From Acinetobacter brisouii CIP 110357 (GTDB taxonomy: Bacteria > Pseudomonadota > Gammaproteobacteria > Pseudomonadales > Moraxellaceae): 64,000 nucleotides of DNA. The stretch lies in assembly GCF_000488275.1 (NCBI RefSeq), contig NZ_KI530764.1, positions 39,990-103,989 of the forward strand, written 5' to 3'. Of this stretch, positions 41,757-51,026 are shown one piece after another (the stretch's first letter is position 1; each line of letters starts with the position of its first letter). The translations under genes were made by a program, and so were the position numbers. A model generated the notes under the pieces. It worked only from the letters and a program-made list of their open reading frames with translations, was not told the origin of the DNA and ran no database searches.

Positions 41757-44336
41757 TTAAGAGAGCAGCATTACACATGGAGAATAGCTTGTTTTTAAAT
41801 TCTCAAGAGGGGTTGGATGGGCATAATAATACCCTTGTAGCATGTTACAACCATTTTGAGTTAAAAATACAGCTTGATCAGATGTTTCTACCCCTTCAGC
41901 AACAACTTCTAGTCCAAGTTGATGAGCAAGCGTGATAATCGCTTGAACAATAGCGGCATCCTGACTGTTATGCGGAATATGTCTGATAAAACTTCGATCT
42001 AGCTTTATTTGGTTGGCAGGAAGGCGTCTTAAATAACTTAAACTAGAATAGCCCGTACCAAAATCATCGATTGCAACTTGAATTCCTAGAGAGCGGATAG
42101 TTTGCAAAATTTCTATAGACCGATCAGCTTCTGCGATGAGCATACTTTCAATGACTTCAATTTTGAGTAAGTTTGCTGGTAAGTTGCTGGCTGATAATGC
42201 TTGTTGTAGTTCATGCAGAAAACCACTACGACGAAATTGTAAAGGAGAGATATTCACTGCAACATGTAAGGCAACATTATTTTTTATGTTCCAGTCTGCA
42301 ACATCTAAACAGGCCTGCTGAAGTATCCATTGACCAATCGCCACAATTTGCCCCGTTCTTTCTGCAAATGGGATGAACGTGTCTGGTGACATGAGTCCCT
42401 TTTGTGGATGTTCCCAACGGATTAATGCTTCAACTGCTTTAACTTGTCCTGTTAACGGATCAACGAGAGGCTGATAATAGATTTTAAATTGCTTTTCTTT
42501 CAAAGCATCTATCAAGTCATTGCGTAAACTAAGATAATTAATTTGATCTAAATTTTTCTTATCGGCTTCATACCAATGCCATGTATTTCGCCCTCGCCTT
42601 TTTGCTTCGTTCATTGCCAGTTCAGAATGATGCAATAAATCGTTTGGATGTTGTGTATTGGCGGTGTTATCTATAATGCCAATACTGGCAGTAATATAAA
42701 TTTTCTCTTTTGCAATATAAAATGGCTTTGATAATAAGGAAAGCGTGCTTTCTACAAATTGAATGACATCCTGCTTTTCGTTAAATTGTGTCAGCATCAC
42801 GATAAACTCATCACCCGCAAAACGTGCCAAGAGATCATTCGCTTGCATGAGGCTTTGCATCCGGATAGACACGGCTTTAATTAATTGATCACCAATGAAA
42901 TAGCCTAAGCTATCATTTAAAAGTCTAAAATCATCAAGGTCAATATAGAGAATAAATAAAGGGTGTTGAGTATTTTTTACATGCTCAAACGATCTTTGTA
43001 ATTGTGTTTCAAAGTATTGTCGATTGGGCAGATTTGTTAAAGTGTCATGAGTATGCAAATGGGCAATATGTTCTTCCTGTATCCGCTGTTTTGTAACATC
43101 TTGTTGAATTCCAACAAAATGAGTGCAATTTCCTAATTCATCCAAAACTGGAGCTAATGTTAATTTATTCCAAAAACTGCTCCCATCTTTACGATAGTTT
43201 TTTAATGTGACTTCTATTTCATGTTTTTCTCTGAGCGCATTTCTAATTTTACGAATAGCCGATGGATCTGTATCTGCACCCTGCAGAAACCGGCAATTTT
43301 TGCCAAGAACTTCTGCTTCTGTATAGCCTGTTATGTTCAGAAATGCGGGATTTACATAGACAATCGGCATATCAGCATCCGCATCGGTCATGATCATACC
43401 GTTTGGACTCGCTGATACGCCTCGTTTTAGCAAGCGCAAATGATTTTCTGTGATATGCCGAGTTGTAATATCTTGAGCAATACAGAATATCCCTGTGATC
43501 TGTTTGTCTTGCATAATGGGTAAACAGGTCAGATTGAGCCAGTAAGTTTTGCCATACGCATTTTGGTAGGTCTGTAGTTCAAAATGCTGGGTCTTTCCTT
43601 TGAGTGTCTGATCAAAAGCGGACTTTGCAGTTGATTGATATTCAGGATGTATCCAGTGGCTGTAATGTATTCCCCGAATTTTTTCTTCAGTGAAACCAGA
43701 GAGTTGCAATGAGGCAAGATTTACACTAACGAATTTACCTTCGAAATCCAACTCAAAACATCCATCAGGATGATGCTTGAAAAACGAATCATGCTTGTCA
43801 TTTATCGCCAAGCGTCGTTGACGTTCATTCTGCAAATCAAGTGCTAAAGCGATTAATGCTGCTGCCCGATGAAGTAATCGTATGCTTTCATCAGTTGGTT
43901 TTTTAGATTGATAATAATAAGTTTCAAAAGTGCCATATAAAACTCCCTGAGCATTAATAACAGGGGTTGACCAGCAGGCGGTCATATTCTTTTCTTTAAG
44001 TAAATTCTGTGCTGAAACCCAGTTTGGGTCTGACTTAAAATTTTCATTAATAATCGAAGTAAGGCGATTAAAATTGAACTTTTCGTAAATGGAAACATCT
44101 GGACTGATTTTAAAATGGTCTAAAATTTTTTTATCTTGTGTAGTGAAGTACGCACCGCCATTAATAATGTGGAGGTTCTGCTCTGTTTCTGAAAACAATA
44201 TAATAGAAACGATTGCATTGGTGATGCGATTTTCAAGCCACTTGGTAATTGCATGCAAGATTGTTTTTAATTCAGTATGCAAACCAATCAAATCAAAAAG
44301 ATATTGGGTATCATGATCATTAATTTTACTTATCAT
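41757..44336 (-). CDS. GAF-PAS-PAS-GGDEF-EAL cyclic-di-GMP protein
   Basis: An 859-residue soluble signalling protein: GAF at about 10-170, PAS at about 180-305 and 310-430, GGDEF at about 435-590 and EAL at about 605-855. The GGDEF site reads AGDEF (near residue 507) and the upstream RxxD is replaced by QAND, so cyclase activity is doubtful. The EAL domain keeps EALIRW and the DDFGTGYSSLSYLRRLP loop, so phosphodiesterase activity is likely. The second PAS (GRNCRFLQGADTDPSAI motif) is LOV-like and holds the photo-active-type cysteine NCRFLQ, so flavin/blue-light sensing is possible. The start at 44336 has AGGAGAG upstream; the longer frame to 44429 is not favoured. Confidence 0.87.
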   Translation of the reverse strand: MISKINDHDTQYLFDLIGLHTELKTILHAITKWLENRITNAIVSIILFSETEQNLHIINGGAYFTTQDKKILDHFKISPDVSIYEKFNFNRLTSIINENFKSDPNWVSAQNLLKEKNMTACWSTPVINAQGVLYGTFETYYYQSKKPTDESIRLLHRAAALIALALDLQNERQRRLAINDKHDSFFKHHPDGCFELDFEGKFVSVNLASLQLSGFTEEKIRGIHYSHWIHPEYQSTAKSAFDQTLKGKTQHFELQTYQNAYGKTYWLNLTCLPIMQDKQITGIFCIAQDITTRHITENHLRLLKRGVSASPNGMIMTDADADMPIVYVNPAFLNITGYTEAEVLGKNCRFLQGADTDPSAIRKIRNALREKHEIEVTLKNYRKDGSSFWNKLTLAPVLDELGNCTHFVGIQQDVTKQRIQEEHIAHLHTHDTLTNLPNRQYFETQLQRSFEHVKNTQHPLFILYIDLDDFRLLNDSLGYFIGDQLIKAVSIRMQSLMQANDLLARFAGDEFIVMLTQFNEKQDVIQFVESTLSLLSKPFYIAKEKIYITASIGIIDNTANTQHPNDLLHHSELAMNEAKRRGRNTWHWYEADKKNLDQINYLSLRNDLIDALKEKQFKIYYQPLVDPLTGQVKAVEALIRWEHPQKGLMSPDTFIPFAERTGQIVAIGQWILQQACLDVADWNIKNNVALHVAVNISPLQFRRSGFLHELQQALSASNLPANLLKIEVIESMLIAEADRSIEILQTIRSLGIQVAIDDFGTGYSSLSYLRRLPANQIKLDRSFIRHIPHNSQDAAIVQAIITLAHQLGLEVVAEGVETSDQAVFLTQNGCNMLQGYYYAHPTPLENLKTSYSPCVMLLS

Positions 44337-44659
44337 ATAGCTCTCCTGAATTTTTAAAAATCTATCATTTTTCTTATATGAAGAGTCACAGCCAATTAAA
44401 GTATCAATATAAAAAATGACTTTTAGCAACTTATTAATTGTAGCTTAATCATAACTAAAAAGTCGAACCATATGAACAGGCGCGATTACAATCAATTTAG
44501 TCACTTAATTGTCTGTTTTACATAGGATGTTATGCTAATCAATTAGACCAAATTCTTGATGTTTGTTATTGTTGGTGATGGTAATTTGTTAACACGCACG
44601 AATTCAACGTCGATTTACTTCATGAATGAAGACTAACCAGACATGAGAGAAACCAGAAT
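44337..44659. other. divergent promoter region between two cyclic-di-GMP genes
   Basis: About 320 bases that must hold both promoters and the AGGAGAG ribosome site of the minus-strand gene. No operator palindrome was recognised. Confidence 0.5.
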
Positions 44660-47600
44660 ATGCATGTGTCATTCAATGAAGTGATTGAATTTGTTGGAAA
44701 TGGCAAAATTCAGGATTTAATGGATAGCTTTTATCAAGCGGTTGGTGTTGCGAATGCTGTCGTTGATATTGCAGGAAATGTTGTTGTTCAAACTGGTTGG
44801 CAAGATCTTTGTACCAAATTTCATAGTAAAACTATAAAAACGTGTATCTGTTGCGTCGAAAATGACGATGTGCTCGTACAGCAGATGACTAAAAATGAAA
44901 AGTATACAGTTTATCATTGTGCAAATGGATTAGTGAAAACAGCCGCGCCAATTTTTTTAAATGGTGAGCATGTGGCTAATATTTTGACTGGCCTATTTTT
45001 TACAGAACCACCTCATTTAGAATTTTTTCACTCGCAAGCGTTAGAACTCGGTTTTAATCCTGAAGATTATCTTGAATCTATTCAAAAGTTGCCAATAATC
45101 TCTTTGCAAAGAAGTCAGTCAATCACTGAACTTTATGTGAAATTAATTTCAACCTTGATGACTCATGGTTTGGATAAGTTATCTGAACAGAATAACCAGC
45201 TTGAGCTAAATAAAATTAATGATGAACTAAAACAGCAGCTCCAAAGCAATAGGACAGATTTGGTTCGACTAGAAGCTCGTGAAAAAAAGATTATTGATGC
45301 TTCACCTGTACCCAAGATGTTGGTTAATAGTCAGGAAAAAATTGTATATCTGAATCCGGCATTCACTAAGGTCTTTGGGTATTCTGCTGAAGATATACCT
45401 AGTTTAGAAGCCTGGTTTGAAAATGCTTATCTGGATATACATTACAAAAGAGCAGTGAGAGACTTCTGGAAACTCAACCTGCCCTTGTTTTTATATCGTC
45501 AAAAAGCCCTTTCTAAATTAGAAAGAACAATTCAATGTAAAGATGGCTTTCAGCGAGATGTGCTGGTTGATATGGCTATTATTGATCAGTATAAAAATGA
45601 AAAAGTCATCATGATTGTATTTAATGATGTGACTGATATTCACCAAGCCAATGCGATAGTGAAACAAAAAAACCAGTTTTTACAGTCCATTCTTGAAGCG
45701 GAACCAGAATGTGTCATGATTATTAATCATGATCATCATCTTGAAGAGATCAACCCTGCGGGCCTAAGCTGCTTTGAGGTTGAGGATATTGCTCAAATTA
45801 GAGATGTAGGGATTCTTAATTTTATTGAAGATAATTTTAAGGAAGATTTTAAACTTTTAAGCCAAAAAGTTTATAAAGGACAATCTGGCGTACTCGAATT
45901 TTCCATTCTAGGTGCAAAGAAAACTAAGCGCTGGTTAGAATGTCATGCAACACCAGTGAAATTAAATAGTACCAATGAATCAGTTTTTGGCATGCTGGCG
46001 GTAAGTCGAGATATAACAGAGCGTAAACATACTGAACTTGAGCTATCTCACAGAAATCATTATTTGTGGCTCAATAATTTGATTTTGAAGAAGCTAGGTG
46101 AAAACCTGCCGATGAAAGTTATTCTGGATGAAATGATGATCAGCATTGAAGATTGTCATTTAGGAACCTACAGTTCAGTATTACTTGTCGATAAAAATAA
46201 TAAATATCTTATTCATGGTGCCGCTCCTAGTTTGCCTCGAGACTGGGTAGAGAAAATTGCCAGAGTTCCTATTGGTGAAGGAATAGGATCATGTGGAACA
46301 GCCGCATATCGCGGAGAGCCTGTCATTGTTGATGATATTTCAACTCATCCCTATTGGGCAGCCTTTCGCGAGGATGCCTTGATGAACGGATTACGGGCGT
46401 GCTGGTCTCAACCTATTAAAAATGCTACAGGAAAGGTTTTAGGAACTTTTGCAATTTATTTGCGACATGTAGCTGCACCAACGGCAGCCCAGATTTCCTT
46501 ATTAGAAGATTATGCGCAGTTAGCTCAGCTGGTGATAGAGCGGTCACGATTAACTGAAGCCCTGTTAGAAACACAGCATTTGTATCAATTAATTGCTCAT
46601 AACAGTACCGATGTGATCTGGGTACTAGAGCTGCCTAGCCTGCGCTTTAGTTATGTCAGCCCATCCGTCAAATATTTACGCGGGTGGGAAGCTGAAGAAG
46701 TCATGGAGCATTCAATATATCGAACATTTCCCCCAAATATGCTTGCAGCGATGCAAGAGGCATTAAGAACACATTTAAAACGCCTCGTGGATGGGGATAA
46801 AACCGCCCGAATTGGTTCGATAGAACTCGAAGTATTGCATAAGGATGGACATGCTATTCCTGTAGAAACGGCATTCAATATTATATTGAATGCCAAAGGT
46901 GAGCCTATCCAGATTATTGGCAGTTCAAGAGATATTTCTGAACGTAAAGCTGCAGAAGCTATTATCAGGAATATGGCTTTCTATGATCGTCTGACGAATT
47001 TACCGAATCGCCGAATGCTTGAAGACCGTTTGCATCAGCTCATTAGCTCTTGTCAAAGATTACATTCTAGAATGGCGATGTTATTTATTGACCTTGATAA
47101 GTTTAAACCAGTAAATGATCAGTATGGTCATGCGGCTGGTGACTGGCTATTGAAACAAGTTGCACAGCGCATGCTGTCTGTACTCAGGAAAACAGATACC
47201 GTGGCCCGAGTGGGTGGAGATGAATTTGTTGTTTTACTTCCAGATGCAAAAATTGCAGAGCATGCTTTAAATATTGCAGAAAAAATCCGTCTTGAACTTG
47301 AGCAGCCTTTTGTCATGGAGACGGGCATTACATTATACATTTCATCGAGTATCGGTATAGTCATGTACCCTGAGAATGCTGATAACTCACGAGATTTGTT
47401 ACGATTTGGTGATGAGGCCATGTACTATGCCAAAAAAGGTGGTCGTAATAAAATTGAACTATTTAAGAATCCAGCTAAGGAAATTATCCCGAATACTGTT
47501 GAATTAATTTGGCGCGATGAGTTCATATGTGGTCAGTTGGATATTGATGCAGAACATCAGAAAATATTCAAAAAAGCGAGCCAGCTTTTGCAATTATCTG

Positions 47601-47923
47601 CACAGTCAGGTAAGGGACAAACAGAAGCGATGAGTGCAATTGATCAGTTATTAGATGACGTGGCGCATCATTTTGCACATGAAGAAATTATTCTAGCGCA
47701 ATTTGACTATAAAGATTTGCAGCATCATGTTGAGCAACATGTACATTTATTAGAACAAGCACAGCTTCTCAAAGAACAAGCGGAACACGGTGAAATTTCA
47801 TTGGAAGGTTTAGTTGAATATGTGATTTCAGATGTAATCGTTGGGCACTTGCGCTTACTGGGAGCTGATAAAAAATTCTTTTCCCTTTTTTCCAAAACAA
47901 AGACCAATACTTTGGATGTTTAA
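44660..47923 (+). CDS. PocR-PAS-PAS-GAF-PAS-GGDEF-hemerythrin diguanylate cyclase
   Basis: A 1087-residue multi-domain protein without membrane helices. In order: a PocR-type sensory domain (about 1-170, with a cysteine cluster CTKFHSKTIKTCICC), a coiled linker, two PAS domains (about 205-330 and 340-455), GAF (about 470-620), PAS (about 630-755), GGDEF (about 760-925; RKTD inhibition site and GGDEF near 852) and a C-terminal hemerythrin (about 950-1080; DAEHQKIF, HHFAHEE, HHVEQHVHLLEQ). The cyclase looks active and could be tuned by oxygen or iron through hemerythrin. In the last hemerythrin motif the His-Asp distance (HLRLLGAD) seems longer than usual. Confidence 0.87.
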   Translation: MHVSFNEVIEFVGNGKIQDLMDSFYQAVGVANAVVDIAGNVVVQTGWQDLCTKFHSKTIKTCICCVENDDVLVQQMTKNEKYTVYHCANGLVKTAAPIFLNGEHVANILTGLFFTEPPHLEFFHSQALELGFNPEDYLESIQKLPIISLQRSQSITELYVKLISTLMTHGLDKLSEQNNQLELNKINDELKQQLQSNRTDLVRLEAREKKIIDASPVPKMLVNSQEKIVYLNPAFTKVFGYSAEDIPSLEAWFENAYLDIHYKRAVRDFWKLNLPLFLYRQKALSKLERTIQCKDGFQRDVLVDMAIIDQYKNEKVIMIVFNDVTDIHQANAIVKQKNQFLQSILEAEPECVMIINHDHHLEEINPAGLSCFEVEDIAQIRDVGILNFIEDNFKEDFKLLSQKVYKGQSGVLEFSILGAKKTKRWLECHATPVKLNSTNESVFGMLAVSRDITERKHTELELSHRNHYLWLNNLILKKLGENLPMKVILDEMMISIEDCHLGTYSSVLLVDKNNKYLIHGAAPSLPRDWVEKIARVPIGEGIGSCGTAAYRGEPVIVDDISTHPYWAAFREDALMNGLRACWSQPIKNATGKVLGTFAIYLRHVAAPTAAQISLLEDYAQLAQLVIERSRLTEALLETQHLYQLIAHNSTDVIWVLELPSLRFSYVSPSVKYLRGWEAEEVMEHSIYRTFPPNMLAAMQEALRTHLKRLVDGDKTARIGSIELEVLHKDGHAIPVETAFNIILNAKGEPIQIIGSSRDISERKAAEAIIRNMAFYDRLTNLPNRRMLEDRLHQLISSCQRLHSRMAMLFIDLDKFKPVNDQYGHAAGDWLLKQVAQRMLSVLRKTDTVARVGGDEFVVLLPDAKIAEHALNIAEKIRLELEQPFVMETGITLYISSSIGIVMYPENADNSRDLLRFGDEAMYYAKKGGRNKIELFKNPAKEIIPNTVELIWRDEFICGQLDIDAEHQKIFKKASQLLQLSAQSGKGQTEAMSAIDQLLDDVAHHFAHEEIILAQFDYKDLQHHVEQHVHLLEQAQLLKEQAEHGEISLEGLVEYVISDVIVGHLRLLGADKKFFSLFSKTKTNTLDV

Positions 47924-48255
47924 TCTACATTCTTTAACTTAATAAGGTGTGTGATTTATAGAGATCGCTAGATTGAAATTATCTTTATAAATCATACGCT
48001 TCGCCTGATCTGGATATTTCTGGCAATGTTGTCAAAGTTATCTATGGTTTTCACATAAAATTCACTCTCCAACAACTATTATCAAAATCGAAATTTCATC
48101 TTTCAAAGATACGCTGAAATTATTCTTGTTCAGATGAAATATGGCAATACTTACTAGATTTTAATCTAATTGCATTATTTAATTGATATTAAATATCTTT
48201 TATTTTTTGCAAATAGTATTTTTTACTGGCGTTAAAAATATCATTGGATAAATCA
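47924..48255. other. intergenic spacer upstream of ribA
   Basis: About 330 bases. TGATTTATA (47952-47960) and TATAAATCA (47986-47994) form a stem 28 bases after the hemerythrin gene and may act as its terminator. I looked for an FMN riboswitch before ribA and did not find one. Confidence 0.5.
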
Positions 48256-48858
48256 GTGGCTATCAAATTCATTTCTAAATCTAAATTACCCACTGCTTTT
48301 GGCAATTTTGAAATTATAGCATTTCAGGACCAAAGCACTGGTGAAGAACATGTCGCTCTTGCTAAAGGGCTAGAGACTATCCCGACAAGACCTGTTTTGG
48401 TCAGAATGCATTCTGAATGTTTAACTGGCGATGCTTTTGGTTCATTAAAGTGTGACTGTGGCCCACAGCTACATTCAGCAATGAAAATGATTAATGATGA
48501 AGGGCAAGGAGTAATTTTATATTTACGTCAAGAAGGCCGTGGAATAGGATTGACCAATAAAATTCGCGCGTATGCTCTTCAAGATCAAGGGCACGATACT
48601 CTTGATGCAAACCTGTTATTAAACTTACCTGCAGATGCTCGTCATTATGACATGTGCGCTATTATGTTAGATTATCTACAAGTTAAAGAAGTCAAATTAA
48701 TTACAAATAACCCACTTAAAATCAATGCATTGAAAGATTTAGGTATTAATGTAGTTGAGCGTGTTCCGTTAACTGTAGGTTTAAATATTTTTAATAAAGG
48801 CTACTTAGAAACAAAGCAAAAACGTATGTCGCACATGTATGAAAAGCATGATTTTTAG
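48256..48858 (+). CDS. ribA: GTP cyclohydrolase II
   Basis: A 200-residue enzyme that opens GTP to 2,5-diamino-6-ribosylamino-4(3H)-pyrimidinone 5'-phosphate, the first step of riboflavin synthesis. Zinc ligands are the three Cys of [16 protein letters not shown]. The catalytic QEGRGIGL loop and LLTNNP-like [14 protein letters not shown] are intact. The GTG at 48256 gives the N-terminus [16 protein letters not shown] expected of the family; a TTG four codons earlier is the other option. It is a housekeeping gene interrupting a run of cyclic-di-GMP genes. Confidence 0.9.
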   Translation: MAIKFISKSKLPTAFGNFEIIAFQDQSTGEEHVALAKGLETIPTRPVLVRMHSECLTGDAFGSLKCDCGPQLHSAMKMINDEGQGVILYLRQEGRGIGLTNKIRAYALQDQGHDTLDANLLLNLPADARHYDMCAIMLDYLQVKEVKLITNNPLKINALKDLGINVVERVPLTVGLNIFNKGYLETKQKRMSHMYEKHDF

Positions 48859-48891
48859 GATAGGTGACAAGGCAAACCTAAGCCTTCATTG

Positions 48892-48924
48892 CATATTGAG
48901 CGTTCATCATTGCAACTCAATATG
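48892..48924 (+). terminator. stem-loop after ribA
   Basis: CATATTGAG (48892-48900) pairs perfectly with CTCAATATG (48916-48924), and TTGCAT-type flanks partly extend it, 34 bases after the stop. No T-run follows, so it is tentative. Confidence 0.45.
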
Positions 48925-49205
48925 AATGCAAAATCAACAACGACTTGTACACCTATTCTCAGCCAAAACGTTAGATACTCTAATAAATTCATTCATAAAT
49001 AATCACTTTTTCTTATTTTTAGCTTTTTTTACGGCATTTTGAACTTTTAATGATCAGAAAAACCTCTTAAAATGCAGGCGAAAATTTTATCATCATCTGC
49101 AGCCACTTGCAGAAAACGGACTTCACATAGCTTTGCTGGATGGTTTGAATTTTCTCCATTCCTGTAGATTGTACAGGCCAGCCAAAGGCTTTAAAGGATA
49201 TTGCA
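48925..49205. other. spacer before the MASE1-GGDEF gene
   Basis: With the ribA stem-loop it completes a gap of about 350 bases. Only the ribosome site AAGGAT (about 49195-49200) that supports the GTG start at 49206 was recognised. Confidence 0.5.
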
Positions 49206-50651
49206 GTGCCCAAGTCGATTCGCCCATTGAGTCATCATACTGCTTTGCTGCATTTCGTCATTTTTGCGATTGTTATTCTTGCCTTTTGCCTGTTAGGTAT
49301 TGCCACCCGTCCAGTTGATTTTCTGGCTTCTTTCTGGCCAGCCAATTCGGTATTACTGGGGTTGCTGATTCGTTTTCCCCATACGCGCCACCTACTTGCA
49401 TGGCTCGGTGCGATTACGGGCTACATGTTGGCAGACTTGGTCACGGGTTCCGCCTTTATTTTAACCGCAGTGCTGACCACCGCCAACCTGATTTATGTGG
49501 GCATCGTCTTATGGCTTTACCGTTACTTTACTGAACAAATCCATAAAACCCATTATGGCTATTTATATTTATTTCTACTGGTCTTCTGTGCAGTGGGCAG
49601 TGCATTAGGCGCATTATTTGCCGTCAGCGCTGTTCCTTTAGTGAACACCACCTTCATGCAGAACCCGTTTATTTATGAATTTAGCGACTGGTTTTCGGCA
49701 GAAATGCAAAATGCCATTTTGATTTTACCTCTTCTACTCAGCTACCCGCCCCGCAGGGTTTTAATTAAAGCATTGCTGCGTTTAAAAACCCAAGATTTCC
49801 CGTGGAGTACCTTGCTGCCAGTGATTGCCTTAATCTGTTCTTTACTGATCAGCTATTATGACCAAGGCCCTGGTTCTTTACTGTTTCCGATTGCTGCCTT
49901 AATTTGGTGTGCGCTGAGTTATGCTCCATTCCCACTGGCATTGATTAACACCATTGCTTGTACCGTCATTATTTATCATACCAGCCATCAGCATCTGATT
50001 TCGCATAGTGTGGGATATCTATCAAACATTTTATCCATTCGCATGGGTGCGATCATGATGGCACTTGCACCACTTACTGTATCCAACATTAATGCGGCAC
50101 GTAGCAAACTGATTCGGGAATTAAAACACAATGCCAGCCATGATGAACTGACGCAAAGTTTTAACCGTCGCCAGTTTTATCAGGCAGTTAAAGATGCCAT
50201 GAGCACCGCCAAACAAAAACAGCAACCCTTTGCCATTTTAATGCTCGACATTGATCATTTTAAATCGATCAACGATCGTTACGGTCATCAGGCTGGCGAC
50301 TTTGCCTTACAGATTTGTGCCAATACGATTAAGGAACATTTACGCAAGTCCGATATCTTTGGCCGACTGGGCGGCGAGGAATTCGCCATCATGCTCAGTA
50401 ATGTCAGTAGGGAATCAGCTTTTAGCGTTGCTGAACGTATTCGTTTTCATCTGGAAAACAAACAGTTCTATGTTGGCGAAGATCAGGAAATTTCTATTCA
50501 AATCAGTATAGGCATTAGCTGGAATATGCCGAATAAAACATCAACACTGGAAGAGTTACTGCACGAAGCCGATCAGGCACTTTACCAAGCCAAATGGACT
50601 GGTCGAAACAAGGTTGTTGGGCTTACTGATTTGTATTCAAATAAATGCTAA
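49206..50651 (+). CDS. MASE1-like membrane GGDEF diguanylate cyclase
   Basis: A 481-residue inner-membrane diguanylate cyclase. Residues about 12-300 contain eight or so hydrophobic helices with the FWPANSVLLGLLIRF motif of MASE1 sensor domains. The GGDEF domain starts at DELTQSFNRRQFY (about 315); RKSD inhibition site and GGEEF at about 389-393 are intact. The GTG start at 49206 is set by AAAGGAT. Base use seems richer in G and C than the flanking intergenic DNA. The signal sensed by MASE1 is unknown. Confidence 0.87.
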   Translation: MPKSIRPLSHHTALLHFVIFAIVILAFCLLGIATRPVDFLASFWPANSVLLGLLIRFPHTRHLLAWLGAITGYMLADLVTGSAFILTAVLTTANLIYVGIVLWLYRYFTEQIHKTHYGYLYLFLLVFCAVGSALGALFAVSAVPLVNTTFMQNPFIYEFSDWFSAEMQNAILILPLLLSYPPRRVLIKALLRLKTQDFPWSTLLPVIALICSLLISYYDQGPGSLLFPIAALIWCALSYAPFPLALINTIACTVIIYHTSHQHLISHSVGYLSNILSIRMGAIMMALAPLTVSNINAARSKLIRELKHNASHDELTQSFNRRQFYQAVKDAMSTAKQKQQPFAILMLDIDHFKSINDRYGHQAGDFALQICANTIKEHLRKSDIFGRLGGEEFAIMLSNVSRESAFSVAERIRFHLENKQFYVGEDQEISIQISIGISWNMPNKTSTLEELLHEADQALYQAKWTGRNKVVGLTDLYSNKC

Positions 50652-51026
50652 AGTACTAAAAACATCGAAAAAACCATCAATCACAGTGTAACCAGATGCG
50701 AATATTGACCAGCATTTCAAACTGTCCGCTAAGAAATCACAAAAGTGAATACTCTAAAAGCGTGTATTTTGACTTGAGATAGACCTCAGATTTCCCTACT
50801 TTTTAGAAAGTGTTTAAGGTGTTTGTATTCTTACTATTTTTCGAAATTTGTCATTTTTTAGCAAAGTTGTATGAATTGTTGCATCCTGAAATTAACTGTG
50901 AGTATCTAGAGCTGCGTCTCAGTTGTTCATCCAAAATGAGCAACCTAAGCAGTGCTTATTTTTTATTTAAGTATGAATATGCATCATTATGCACTTATAA
51001 AAGTATACAAAAAATCAGCTATAAAT
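50652..51026. other. intergenic spacer between convergent genes
   Basis: About 375 bases between the MASE1-GGDEF and HD-GYP genes. No terminator hairpin, repeat or RNA gene that I trust. Confidence 0.45.

Noticed and set aside
44337..44429. Longer start for the GGDEF-EAL protein
   Set aside because: AGGAGAG lies just before the ATG at 44336, within the proposed extension.
47924..48255. FMN riboswitch before ribA
   Set aside because: None of the conserved RFN elements were recognisable.
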